DNA of 64,000 nt from NCBI GenBank assembly GCA_026122225.1, contig JANEZZ010000297.1, forward strand, positions 868,001-932,000, in the 5' to 3' direction. Below, piece by piece: positions 32,816 through 44,518 of the stretch (position 1 is the first letter of the stretch; each line of letters starts with the position of its first letter). Under the pieces are notes generated by a model that saw only the letters and a program-made list of their open reading frames with translations, ran no database searches and was not told the DNA's origin. The DNA is from Heloderma charlesbogerti (Eukaryota; Chordata; Lepidosauria; Squamata; Helodermatidae). The position numbers and the translations under genes are program-made.

Positions 32816-33895
32816 GTTAAAAATGGAAGCAAAAGCTTCCAATCTTTTTGAGGCTGTCCTGGGGGAAAAGAGAGGAGGGTGGAGTGCACAAGCCAAAAGC
32901 CCATTCACATAAGACATAATGATAGTTTAGCATTATTCCCGAATGAGGCCAACGTATGGAAAAGCTTTAAGTATTAAGGATGTTCCATGTATACATTGTA
33001 AGGGCATAATATGCTTCAAGCTCAGTACTTTCCTTCACTGGTATTTTTTTCTTTCAAAACAGATATGAGATATAACAGATGCCCTTTATGCCGACTGAAT
33101 AACTTACTATTGCCTAGAAGTGCATGTACAGCTGGCCAAAGCACCACCCAGCTGTGCCAGAATCGTGACTAGTAAACTAATAATATTAGAAATTACTCCA
33201 CGGTTTTGGCAGCAAGAGGGGGAAGTACAGGTGTTTGCTGGCAATACATGTATCTTCACTGGGAGTTGGCCTGCCTCTGTTATGTTCTTCCCTTCCATTT
33301 ACTGCTTCTGAGTGTAAAGGTTATGCATTTACAGAAGCAAGCAAACGATGACACCATGCCAGAACATCATGACTTGCTGTATTAAATATTTACCAGTAGA
33401 ACGCAGCCACCTACATCCTGAGTACTGTGCAGAAGGAAACAATATGTGGGGAAACTCTACTCTTTAATAAGGGAACAATATAAGTTGTATTTTGCTCTGT
33501 CTTCATTTTCCAAAATAGCCATTAAGAACGCAAACAGAAAATAAAGTACAGAGGAGACAGATGCTTCTGTCGTATTTCCAAAGTGTTCCAAGGCTTCAAA
33601 GTGGTAAATCCAAGACCTGTGTATCAATCCAAGAACTCTACTTAGGATGAAACTATATAGTCCACTTTCATCTCTCATCATGTCATCCCAGCTGCAGATC
33701 TTTCTCCGCAAAGTGGTGGAGTATGGTAGAGATTTATAGTGGGGAAGCAGTGAGCAGTGGTACCGAGGCAAATTTTGAAGGGCAGGCACTCTTCATGAAA
33801 GTGCCAATAGCCACGCCGCTGGGGAACATTCAAAATTGCAGGCAGAGGTGTTGATCCATATCAACAAAACAGTTCTTGGACCTTTCCTCTCCCCC
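32816..33895. other. Unrecognised stretch
   Basis: About 1.1 kb without a recognisable repeat or gene. Confidence 0.35.
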
Positions 33896-34191
33896 AGGAT
33901 GTGCAAACCCACCCCCGTCTGGGTTCTCTGGGCACCTGCCCAGCCCCTGCCCCTGCTCATGCCCCTTTTGCACTCTGCGAGCAGCCCTCATTCACCCCAG
34001 TGGCCTTGTCAAGCTCTGCAGTTAGCATTTTATTTATCAAAGCAGCTCAAAGAGGTCACCGGGGTGAGCGTGGGCCACTCGCTGAGCGTGGGCAGGGGGT
34101 GAGTGGGGGTAGGGGCTTGGTGATGGGAGCTCAGGGGTGCAGGGGGGGTTGCTGGATTCCCAGACGGAATCAGGCGCCTATGCCATCCCTA
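33896..34191. mobile_element. hAT MITE, family 4, short copy
   Basis: Left AGGATGTGCAAACCCACCC, right GCCATCCCTA. Same start (GTGCAAACCCACCC, then GTCTGGGTTCTCTGGGCACC) as 16409-16964 but without its AT-rich core. The first bases of the end are altered, and no duplication is evident. Confidence 0.5.
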
Positions 34192-34582
34192 CCCAGGAGC
34201 AGGTCTTTTGTAAACCTAATGGGTCAATTGCCCATTCAAGACCAAGCTACCACTAAATACTCTGCATTATAACATGGAACAATACGTTGTTTCTGGGAAA
34301 ATCCATTCTTTTTCAACTACTGTGAGGATTGCAGCTAAGCTCAGAGGGGACATAGAATTCTGAAGGGGGGTGGCAGGTGTCATCAGCACCCTGCTAATCA
34401 AAAAGTGCCAGAGCCACATCCCTGAGAAGCCTGGCTCCACTCACTACTGGTGATGAGAAGTGGTGGACAGAAGGAGGGTCTGTTTCCTCCCATAACTCCC
34501 TTCTCCTCCAGGCTCCAGCACCACCCACCAGCTGGGGTCTAGATTTGTGTTCCTGGGATCTAGATTTCCCAAATCAAGACCT
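34192..34582. other. Unrecognised spacer
   Basis: About 390 bp; no repeat or gene recognised. Confidence 0.3.
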
Positions 34583-35456
34583 CTTCTTAGGACAGAATGA
34601 CACACTCAGCCGCACCTTCCGCCGCACCCACTGCCCCCGCACCTGCCGCCCCCACCACCGTACCTGCCACCCCCACCACTGCCCCCGCTGCCCCCACTGC
34701 CACCCCTTCCACCACCACCCCTTCTGCCCCTGCCGCCACACCTTCCGTCGCCGCTGCACACGCCGCCGAAGCTGCTGCTGCATCCGCCCCAGTAAGTGCC
34801 GTCCTAGGGGGTTCCACGAGGCGGGCAGGGGGGCAAGAGGCCATTCTGCCACGGATTCTGGGGGGCTGAATGCCAGTGCATTCGGCCTCACTGGAATCCG
34901 TGGTGGATGTCAAGGGCTCCTTGGAGGCCTCTCTCAGTCTAATCCAGTAGCCAAGTCCAGACACAGACAAAGGGATTCCTTTCAAAGCTTTATTCTTTTA
35001 CAACTTAACAACTCTACCGTTTGCAACTAGATCTGAGCAGCACAGTACCTATGCCCTAAGTTGGAACAGTTGGTCCCTGTTTGAAAGGGAATTACTGGCA
35101 GACCCCTGAACTTAAGGACTAGGGAGAGTCCCTCCCCTTTTCCCATGGAGCCTCTGGGCGCAGCCATTGTTTGTGCACCAACCTGGCACTTCGCCTCCTT
35201 TCCGCGCCCTCCATCTGGCGCCTCTCTCTGCGTCTGCGTCGCGCATCCACCAAGTCTGCTATCTGTGCTCGGTCACTCCCTGGACTGCTAACTAAACTAG
35301 GAATGCTGGTGGGAGGAATCTCCGTCAGCTGTTGGTCCTGGGAAAGAGGAGTGCACTCCCCTCCCAGGAGCGACTGCTCTTCCTGAGAATCAGAACTACT
35401 CTGGGATTCTATGGGCTCAGTGTCCACCCTGACAGTGGAATTCTTCACTATCCCTA
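34583..35456 (+). mobile_element. hAT MITE right half, split by a solo LTR
   Basis: Right end is 35435-35456 (GTGGAATTCTTCACTATCCCTA), continuing the part that stops at 34907 (GGCCTCACTGGAATCCGTGGTGGA). Left part is a proline-codon-like CCGCCCCCACCACC array (about 34605-34790), then a donor CCAGTAAGTGCC at 34789-34800. The left end is not identifiable. The LTR at 34908-35434 sits inside. Confidence 0.65.
34908..35434 (-). mobile_element. Solo LTR, copy B, inside a hAT copy
   Basis: Exact 5-bp duplication GTGGA (34903-34907, 35435-35439). On the minus strand it begins TGTCAGGGTGG and ends CCCTTGACA, the TG...CA plan of LTRs, with AATAAAG near 34995. The minus strand contains a coding-like stretch: IESQSSSDSQEEQSLLGG, later LVDARRRRRERRQMEGAERR. 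This matches the LTR at 1242-1786 and suggests the LTR overlaps a charged C-terminal protein end. Internal genes are absent. Confidence 0.75.
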
Positions 35457-37040
35457 CTCGTGAGTGCCTGCACCTGGCAGGTGCAAGGAAGTCCATCCAT
35501 CCCTGGCTGCATGTTCCTCCGGGCCTTCTGTGGCTATGGAAGGTTTTTTGCTTTTGTTTTTGTGTGGAAGCCCAGCCCTCTACCTTTGAAGAGGTCTCTC
35601 CAGGGTCTGGGTCAGATAGAAACCTGACAGTGGAATATCTTTTTCCACACCCCAGATTGCAACATTTGTAGTCCCAGCCCACGAAAATAATAATTACAAA
35701 CTAAGTTATACAAAGACTGGAAGATAGAAAACCCTGGCTTGCAACACTCCAGTAGTGACACCATCTGGATTTTCCATAATATAACTGAGTGAATGAAGGG
35801 TGTTAATTCCAGAGAAAACAGCCAGTGTGGAAACAATGAGATACTAGCATCCATCCTCCAGAACACAGGAGACTGCATTCTGGAGCCTGTAGACTGGACT
35901 GAGACTATCTTTTCCCATCTAAATGTAGAGAATCAGCAAGGCCTTTAAGGCTGAAGGCAGAACAGGGTATGTGTGGGGTTCAACTGGTCACCTGGGACCA
36001 TTTTAAAAGATGACAAGGTGACCAAGTCTCTGCAACCCTGCTTGAGCACTATGAGCAGAATGGAATTCTCCAGTGGTGTCAAGAGGTAGCTAATCTGTGT
36101 TAAGCGTCTTGAGGCTGTTCCCTTAGTAGAGGAGCTTGCCTATTATGGAGACAAATTTGAATCAAGATCCTTAGGCCATTTTCTCTGCTAAAAGAAATAA
36201 TGACTGGACCACTCAAAGAAGGGTCCTCTCTCTCTTGCTCCCCCCCCCTCTTTCTCATAACTATTTTTCATTCTCTTGTCACACTGGCAAGTCATTTTTG
36301 CCCAGAGCTGGAATATTGCTCATTAGCAGAATGGCAAGGGTACAGGTGGCAATGTCAATTCAGCTTATGGGCTTTCCATCTTCTAGTTAGCTCTGCAACT
36401 TTGGTCGGGCATTTTTTTTAATAAAGTGAAAATAATATTTGTAGAGTTCATATGGCAAACAAGCATGGGTTGAATACATTTACAAAAACAGACAATGCTA
36501 ATTGCTTCAGGGCAAGTCTGGGAATTCTTCCACCTGAAGCTGACATAGATTTGTAATAAAATTCATAAAATGTGTGGTGCACAGATGGAAGAAATCACAG
36601 TTTCCTTCCTTTCTGTACTTGATTCAACAGGCAGAGACCTACATGCATTTTTTTAAAAACAACAACAACAACAACGAACAAAAACAAAAAGCAGTACGCC
36701 TGGGAAATAAGTGATGATTGAAACAACTTTGGAGAATTATATTGACCCCCACAGAGGGTGATCTGCTATCATCATGACAAACTTTCCAAACAACACATCT
36801 GGGTAATGGATGAAGGAATGAACCAGCTTTTAAAGTTCATAAATAATAGTCACACTAGATAATGTGTTGAAGAAAAAAAAATATTGGATTTATTTCTAAT
36901 TTGATTTCATATTTTATTTACAGATCTATATTTTTCATTTGCCTAATCTTTAACCCTTCAAGTGGGCAATAATTCATTAAAACATCTGTGTATTGGGGAC
37001 AGAACAAATAATGCTGCTTTTAATTTGCGAGCGGAGATGG
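35457..37040. other. Unrecognised stretch
   Basis: About 1.6 kb. 35457-35690 may be another decayed retroelement piece: the word CTGACAGTGGAATA (35622-35635) echoes the LTR edge at 35427-35440. (AAC)n lies at 36659-36675. Nothing else recognised. Confidence 0.3.
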
Positions 37041-37890
37041 GTTAAAGAAGACGCAGAAAACAAGCTTGGGTTGAAAATTGGGCCACATTTATTGAAATAG
37101 CTGCAAAGGGGTAACTAGGATGGGCATCTAACTGTGTCAGAGGCTAGCTGGCACTTCTTGGGTGAAAACATACCCAGCCTGAGGGGTGGCGGTGATCTCG
37201 CCATCCCTCTGGACTGCCCCTTTTGGGGGAGGTAGACCTTCCGGTGTCACCCCCAACCTGGTGCCGCGAAACACCTGGGTGAGTGAGTAGGGTTGGTCTC
37301 CCAGGCAACCCTTATCTCCCTGCCGAGCCGCACAACCCCTTCAGGGGGCCCTCAGGCGTCACCTGTCACCATAAGGTGCCTCTGCATGCACACCATCCCT
37401 ACTTTCCTGTTTTGCCCGTCCTAGCCGCCACAGGAGTCACAAGCCTAGAGCTTGTGAAACTCCCCCCACCTGCGCAGAAGAACTTCCCGCAGGCCCCTTT
37501 GCAGATCAGACAGACATATGTTATTCATTACATGAGACAGGCGGACACCGTCCTACCTGTAATGCTCCCTCCATGTCCACAGAATTCCCTGGCGGGTGGT
37601 GCATCCATCACCTCATTCACCTGGCAATAAGCCATTTCTCTGTGCACTTTCCAATGTGCCCTGCCACTGGCAACGTCATTCCATTCCTTCCCATTGATCC
37701 ATGGGAGCAGTGAGGGCTGCAATAGGCTACTTCCGGCCAGGTATGCCGGACCACCTGTATCTCAACCAAGGCCTGTTCCATCAGGTCCTCGCCTGGCTTA
37801 CAGCCAAAGTCATTCCCTCCAATGTGCAGCACCTGGACCTGCGGAGGACTGACAAACTTGGTGGGACAGAGTGAGGAGGGGACTCCCACC
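37041..37890 (-). pseudogene. Retroelement protein remnant with SGNH-like GGND motif
   Basis: The minus strand encodes VQVLHIGGNDFGCKPGEDLM and QALVEIQVVRHTWPEVAY; GGND is at about 37809-37820. This resembles the SGNH-hydrolase-like segment (HLGGNDLG, then a dL..iR..WP block) seen in proteins of vertebrate retroelements, DIRS-like ones among them. The later blocks (DGVHL-like) are spread over frames and broken by stops, so it is a fossil. Element class is inferred, not shown. The other strand offers no better reading. Confidence 0.4.
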
Positions 37891-37962
37891 GTATGCCACG
37901 TCTATGGAGCCACTAGATCTTAATGTGACAGGGTGACAGAAGCTGAATTCTGAAGAAGACAT

Positions 37963-38555
37963 TAGGGGTGGACGAAAGCCACTTACCTGTCCTCGAAGGC
38001 CGTTCGCGGTGGGGGGGAGCGCTTCGCTGCTCCCCCCGCGAAGTTCAGGCCGGGGGGGAGGCTTCCCGCCTCGCCCGGCTGAAATTCAGGCCGGGGAGGA
38101 GGCGCCTCGCCCGGCCGCGAACGCGAAAGTAAAACAAAAAACAAAAAAAACTTCCCCTGATAGGCTACGTGACGATTCATGTAGCCTATCACGGCTAGAT
38201 CTGCAAAGTCAGCCATGATAGGCTACGTGAATTGTCACATAGCCTATCACGGGTGACTTTAAAAAAAAAAAAAAAGCGCGTACGCGAATGGCGGCCCCCA
38301 TAGGGAGTCGCCATTCGTGTTCCTTATTTAGTGGCTGTAGTCTACGTAAATGTTTACGTAGACTACGGCGAAAATAAGGGCAACGCAAATAGCGTTGCCC
38401 TTATTTTCGCCGTAGTCTACGTAAACATTTACGTAGACTACAGCCACCAAATAAGGAACGGGAATGGCGGCTCCCTATGGGGGCTGCCATTATCTGTACA
38501 CTCTGTTGTTGTTGTTTTTAAAGTCACCCGTGATAGGCTACGTGACGATTCACGA
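37963..38555 (+). mobile_element. hAT MITE, family 1, 3'-truncated
   Basis: Begins TAGGGGTGGACGAAAG, then CACTTACCTG (outward donor on minus) and the GGCTGAAATTCAGGC tandem. Hairpins at 38156-38194, 38213-38251, 38336-38365 and 38410-38442. It stops in the next hairpin at GATTCACG (about 38555). The right arm and CATCCCTA end are missing. Confidence 0.8.
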
Positions 38556-40110
38556 TTTGAAAATCCATATGGAGTATAGTAGTGAGCATTTCTCCTAATA
38601 TACATATTTTTCTATGCAATAGTATTGCCTAATATATGCATTTTTGTAAGTAATTTTCCCTAGCATAATTCATTTTTTACATTATTATCATTATTTAGAA
38701 CATAGATATAAAAAAGGAGCCAGATACTATACACCAGATATTGGTAATCTTCAGATATTGATAACCCAGGGTTTCCTCATCTAGTCCACCAGCTTTTGCC
38801 CCAGGCCTTGCCCCTTCTCCTGACAGAGAAAAGCATTTCCCTCTTGAGCACTGAAAAAGTCTCCCAGTCTCAGTGATCAAGGGTTGAAAGCTCTTATCTC
38901 TAATTAACTGCTGATTGAAGATAACAGCTTTTCCCCGGTGGGGAGAAGGTGCAGGGCCTGGGAAGGAAAGTGCTGTTTCAGTTATGCTTACTTTTGAGGC
39001 TTGTCCCACTTACTTCTGAGTACAAATCCAGAAGCCTGGCATTGGAGAAGCTATTTGAAAGTGCTCCTGAGTAATTCAGTCCTGCTTACTACTAAGTAGA
39101 CTTGCCAAGGCTTGTCCTGCTTACTTCTGAGTAGGCCTAAAAACAGTAAGAATCACATTTTGTCCATGCCCACTCTGCCTTTGGTCATGGTCACAGATGG
39201 AATCTTACTCCAGAGTCTCAGATGGGAACTTGGCCTGGGACCACCCCTGCCATACACCGAACAACCTGTTCCAAGGACATGTTTTCTCTTTTGTACTTTC
39301 TGTTGATGTCCCACCCAGTACCCAGCTTTTAATCCCGAGAAGAGAATGTGAGGGGTCCCCTCCCTTATTAAATTGCAATAAGCCCATGTGGTTTGATAAT
39401 AGATTGTAGGTAAAGCACATTCATTTTTAGGGTTTCCAAATAGTCCTTCTGCTTAGATTTAAGTACATACACACACCTTACACTTAGTCGCCTTCTCTTC
39501 TCTTCTCTTCTCTTCTCTTTCTTTCTTTCTTTCTTTCTTTTTTTTGAATTCTCTTTGCCAAGATGCCATTTCTCCAGATTTGCATTGAATAAATCATGAC
39601 AAGGGTTAGATCGGTTTCTGAAGAAAGGAGAAGATAATGTGTTTCCTTTATTTGATTTATACAGAGGCACACTCAACCCAGGTTTTCAGTGCAATTAGAT
39701 ATTCATTACCTTTGAAGAGTCCTAAACAAGCAAATGACAGCTTCTGTTTAGTGGCAGTTTCAGAGCACAGAGAAGAACAACAAAAAAGCATTTAAAAACA
39801 GCACATCTCTTCCTCTGTTTGGGTTGCGCTCCACTTCTGCAGGCTATTGCATTGAGAAATTGGATGAGATCCAGTTTGGACTAGTGTGCAAAGCAGTCAA
39901 AGAGAAATTGATCTGAGGATAGCATGTGGTGGTTCAGCCCATCTAGATTCAGATTCTCTAGCCGTTGGCTATCTTACTGAAGGAGAGATAAATTACTTTT
40001 AAAAAATCAGGGTCTTTTATCTCTATTTCCCATCATATGTTGAAACAGAGTTATGGCCAGGGTGGGATATGTGGACATACTGGTCTACCTGAAAAACTAG
40101 GATTCTATCT
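38556..40110. other. Mostly unrecognised stretch with MITE words
   Basis: At 39000-39145 the word CTTACTTCTGAGTA occurs three times at about 40-75 bp spacing, related to the squamate MITE at 14405. A (TCTTC)n/(TTTC)n run lies at 39493-39545. No gene. Confidence 0.35.
39493..39545. repeat. (TCTTC)n/(TTTC)n microsatellite
   Basis: Pyrimidine-only pentamer then tetramer array. Confidence 0.85.
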
Positions 40111-40116
40111 AGGATT

Positions 40117-40120
<4 letters not shown>

Positions 40121-40148
<28 letters not shown>

Positions 40149-40157
40149 ATCTATCTA

Positions 40158-40192
<35 letters not shown>

Positions 40193-40212
40193 TATCTATC
40201 TATCATCTGTCT
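40121..40212. repeat. (CT)n and (ATCT)n compound microsatellite
   Basis: CTCTCTCT run, then ATCTATCT units. The same ATCT motif recurs at 48138-48236. Confidence 0.9.
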
Positions 40213-40761
40213 ATCTACTTTTAAAATTTTATGGGAGGGCAGGCTAAGTTTTATTTTTAAAATAATCAGTTGAAGGGGGAAAAAAAACACAGAAACAAAT
40301 GGAGAAACCCCTTTGGAATTGCCATTTTTGCTGATACTTTTTATAACTTGAAATGTACAAGCAACACTGGTCATTGCCTGTTTTCTGTATTTTTTTTCTT
40401 ACCCCCCCTTTCAATATTTGTAGTAAGATAAAAAAAAAAAAATCCAGGCTTTTAAATTTGTGATTTAAAAAAAAACGAATTCTGAAACACCGGCTTTTGC
40501 ATTTGTGCCATGGTAGATTACATTTAAAGAATGAGAGCTTCCTTTTAGAACAGGGAAAGTGCAGATGATGTTTTAACAAATTCTGTGGGGGCTAGTGTGC
40601 CCACTCCAAACTGGTAGTGCCCCAAACTCTACCCATTTGACCTGCCCAACTTTGACAAGACAGCATTTCACCCCCTCTCCCTGGCTTAGAGTAGATTTTT
40701 CGGAGATCACTCTTACACTTATGTGATCCTGAAACAAATCCTCCTCTAGAGATACTGTCTG
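40213..40761. other. Unrecognised spacer
   Basis: AT-rich with several poly(A) runs; nothing identified. Confidence 0.3.
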
Positions 40762-41218
40762 GGTTCATATGTCATGCTAACCCATGGTGGGTGGCAAGCT
40801 ATGCTGAGTAGGTGGTTATGCAAATAACCTACTGTACTTGCATCAGATAATCAGGCAAACTAATTTCTTTCACACACCCTCCTCCTCCTCCTGTAGTCCT
40901 CCTGCCCAGCTGGGCAGGTATCCCAGTTCTTTTGTGGCAGGAATAGAGATCGCTTCAGAGGAGCAGAGTGGCAGCAGCATTTCTGGCCGCTCTTGCAGGC
41001 CATCTCCTTAACCCACGCTGACACGACAGACAACACACTAACCCACCCTAGCTAAAATAACCCTTACTGCAGATTGTGGGTTGTGAGGGTGGCTTATTTG
41101 GGGGGAAATAACCCACTTTGTGTGTGTGGGGGGGACATCCCACAGACAACACACTAATCTATCATGGGTTGTTCCAGAAAATAAACCATCATCGGTTAGT
41201 GTGTTGTGTGAACCCAGC
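40762..41218. mobile_element. Palindromic MITE with GGGTTCANANNTCA ends
   Basis: Left end CTGGGTTCATATGTCATGCTAACCC, right end inverse of CTGGGTTCACACAACACACTAACC. Inner halves carry GACAACACACTAACCCACC and GACAACACACTAATCTATC. Flanking duplication not identified, so superfamily unknown; hAT is one option. Confidence 0.5.
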
Positions 41219-43251
41219 TGCTATGTCTTGAGCATAGCAAGCTGCTTAAAGGGAACCAGGGCTCACCTCAGAAAGTTTTTTATTCATTATAGGGCAGGTA
41301 AAAACTTCTGAAATTTGTATAATTCTGGCACAAGTGATTTCTAATACATATGTAGATGCTTGAGCTTGGCAGTAGTGTATAAACATTTACCTTGGTCATG
41401 AGGAGCCTGTAAGAAAAAAGAGGTGGCAATTCTAGCATTTACATGGGTGAATGTACTGGGGTCAAACCCAGATGTTTAAGAGCAATGTACTCCAAGCCCT
41501 GGTCCTGGATGAATGAATCTGTCAGTTTTGGTTTCTCCCACACTCACATTTTGAAAAGCTCAAGTTCTTTTTGGCCCAAATATGGGCAATGTTGTGAATT
41601 CTCATCAAAACCAAACTGAAATGAAATTCTTATGCAACACAACACAAATGCATCACAACACAAATAGTTTCCAGATTGCACCTACATAAAATGTCCTACA
41701 TTATATGACATTGTGAAGTTTTGAGGCCTACAAGGGCAAAGCAAAAAACAGCCAGGCTTAGAAGTCTGGAGTTTTCTGTTGGGAGGGGGTAACCCTGAAA
41801 GGAGTAATTTCATTTCTCTGGTTAAATCTCATTTTCATTTCTTCAGGTCTGAAGCAGTAGTTTTGGTTTTGAGGGAGGAGGGTACATAAAGAGAGCAAGA
41901 GAGCCAGTAAGAGTAGAGAGACACATCCAGAGCCTAAAGTGAGAGCAGAATCTGAAGAGTGAGCAGGAAGACACAGCCAAGAAAAGTCTAAGGACATATA
42001 GGGTAAAGAAACTTGCATTTTGCAACTGTTAATGCCTTTTGTATCACTCAGCTCTATCATGTAAATTCCTTTAGTTATAATTCATTTGCTTTAAATCTAC
42101 TAGTAAACTGTTGTGGTTAAACCCTGTGTCTAGAGTGTTAGTCACCCCACATTTATAGCCTAAACTCCATGTTACTGGGAAGGGGAAGTTTAAAAGAAGG
42201 AAGCTGAGACTCTTAAGGAAGTAAGAGATCCTTAAGGAGTTGCTCATGGGGTCCAGGTCATAAGGAGAACCTTGACAGACATATAAAAGCCATAATCATA
42301 GGATGTTCAGAAGGAGGAAAATTACGAATTTGACCTAATCCAAAATACTGTACATATATATATATATTTAACATGTCCTCTGCACAGGTATTAAATAAGG
42401 TAGCAATATTAAGTGGAAGGGAGCACAGAAGAATCACACACCCATAGTGGAGGAATGCTCAAGAACGGGACCTTCTGTCCTCCGCCAACTACAGCCATCA
42501 CATCTGCAAATGCACATTCCCCCAAGTTCTACATTTTCATGCTTTAGCTGGGGGGGGGCTATGGATCCTGCCCATTAGATGTGCAAATCTACACTTTAAT
42601 GGAAGGGACAACTTTCTAATGGAAGGGGAAGAGATTTGTTTCCTCCATTGAAATGAATGGGAATGAAGAAAGGTGTTTGTGAGTCACGGAGACCTAGTTC
42701 CCCAAGGAAACAATTGTCATGAATTTGAGATGATTGTGCCCATTTACCTTTAAATTATCTTCTAAATGATTTAAAATTGTCTTCTAAATGATTTGAAAAT
42801 GATCTTCTCTATTCTAAGAAACACCCCCCCCCTTCTTGTTGCTTTCCTGTTTGGTTACAAAATCCTGACTCAAGAGTACTGGAAAATGATTTTCTCAGTA
42901 TGCATGAACAGATATATATCTCATCCTTTTGTACTGTCATGTTGCTAGTCTAACAAGCTCAAAATACCAGTGTGAAAGAGAAGACATTTTGGGATCATAG
43001 AAACAGGCAGCTAATTTATTACTGAGATCTACTTCCCTGACAATCCGTAAAAGCTGGATGTGACCCCTTTGGGGATATTTTTACTTGGCAGACAAAGATT
43101 CCCTTCCTCTTTATGACACCATTTTCTGCTGTCATTGCAATTGTCACTTATCTAATTGGATAACACAAAGTTTTGATGCAATTTATTGTTATTTGAAATA
43201 CATAAACACACACACTCAGCCATCTTGTATTGAGAAAGCATGCCCCAAGGA
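41219..43251. other. Unrecognised stretch
   Basis: About 2 kb, non-coding as far as I can see. A short (TA)n is at 42354-42366. Confidence 0.35.
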
Positions 43252-43512
43252 AAAGGCAGAAAAGAGATTTGGCCTTCATCTAGCAATTAAAATAAGAAGT
43301 ATCCACCAAGTATTGGCCACATGGTCCATAATTATATGCATATGCTGTGTGGAAGGAGCAAGGATTATAGCAGTTCCTATGAAGGTCCATTCTAACTTAC
43401 CACACACACCTGATGACAATGTGCTGCTGTAAAAAGACTGCACATCTGGGGAGGAATCTGTTTACAGATGTTCCCATATAAGTGCAATATGGGTTCTGAT
43501 TGCCATGAATAG
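43252..43512 (+). repeat. 261-bp duplicated segment, copy 1
   Basis: Matches 44215-44475 with about nine or ten differences (CATCTAGC/CATGTAGC, GCATATGC/GCATATAC, TTATAGCAG/TTAGAGAAG and others). Same orientation, 963 bp apart. No coding signal in common. Confidence 0.9.
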
Positions 43513-44214
43513 CCAAACTGAATCAAAACGTGGTGTTATCCAACACAGCCATGACATTAGTGTTAAATTATTTCTTTCAATGTCTGTTTTATCTAAGACA
43601 CCCTTATTCTTTTGTAGCAGTGTGTTATTATGAAGATTCTTATCTTCCAGATATCATTATCAGTGTATCATTATCACAATCAATAGACGTTGATGCTAAC
43701 CACTACCAAGTACAGCCAGCTTTGGGACCAAGCTGATTCTCCTTTCATGGCCCTCTCCATCAATTACTCAGCAAGCCAGGCAGTGCAAATTTGTCTACAC
43801 TCATTTTTTTATTATTTCTGTAACTTTAAAAGCTGCCCTTTGGAACTTGCTAAACAGCCTTTACTCAAAGTAGATTTCATGGTTATAGAGAAAACCTTCC
43901 ACCTGTTGTGCAGAATGTCTGTGTATTTGTATGTGTGTGTGTATACACACACACCCCATATTGTAATTGCTGAGATGCATTTCACTAGAACCACTGTTGA
44001 AACTGCCCATTGACTTTTGAATTGGAAAATATACAGATCGCCACTGTAAAAGCATTGAAATGCTTTGTCACAATAATTGAAGCTTCAGCCAAGCTATAGC
44101 TTTATAGTAAACTTCAAAGACAGATTAGTTCTGCATGGTTGAAGCGAAAGATACTAACCTGTGGCCGATTCAGAGATAAGAAGATGTTACAACAATTTTT
44201 ATATTGGGAAAGAT
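43513..44214. other. Sequence between the duplicated segments
   Basis: About 700 bp, unrecognised; contains a TG/CA inverted run at 43928-43955. Confidence 0.4.
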
Positions 44215-44475
44215 AAAGGCAGAAAAGAGATTTGGCCTTCATGTAGCAATTAAAATAAGAAGTATCCACCAAGTATTGGCCACATGGTCCATAATTATAT
44301 GCATATACTGTGTGGAAGGAGCAAGGATTAGAGAAGTTCCTATGAAGGTCCATTCTAACTTACCACACACATCTGATGACAATGTGCTGCTGTAAAAAGA
44401 CTACACATCTGGGGAGGAATTCATTTACAGATGTTCCCATATAAGTGCAAGATGGGTTCTGATTGCCATGAATAG
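44215..44475 (+). repeat. 261-bp duplicated segment, copy 2
   Basis: See copy 1. Its right edge lies a few bases before the start of the CR1 element, so the CR1 insertion and the duplication may share history. Confidence 0.9.
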
Positions 44476-44518
44476 TCCAATAATAGTCTTCAGACACATG
44501 TAGGAAGAAAGCCAGACT

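Noticed and set aside
34600..34800. Proline/alanine-rich open frames in CCGCCCCCACC repeats
   Set aside because: Low-complexity GC-rich hAT arm. Open frames arise from triplet periodicity; no start context, splice structure or homology.
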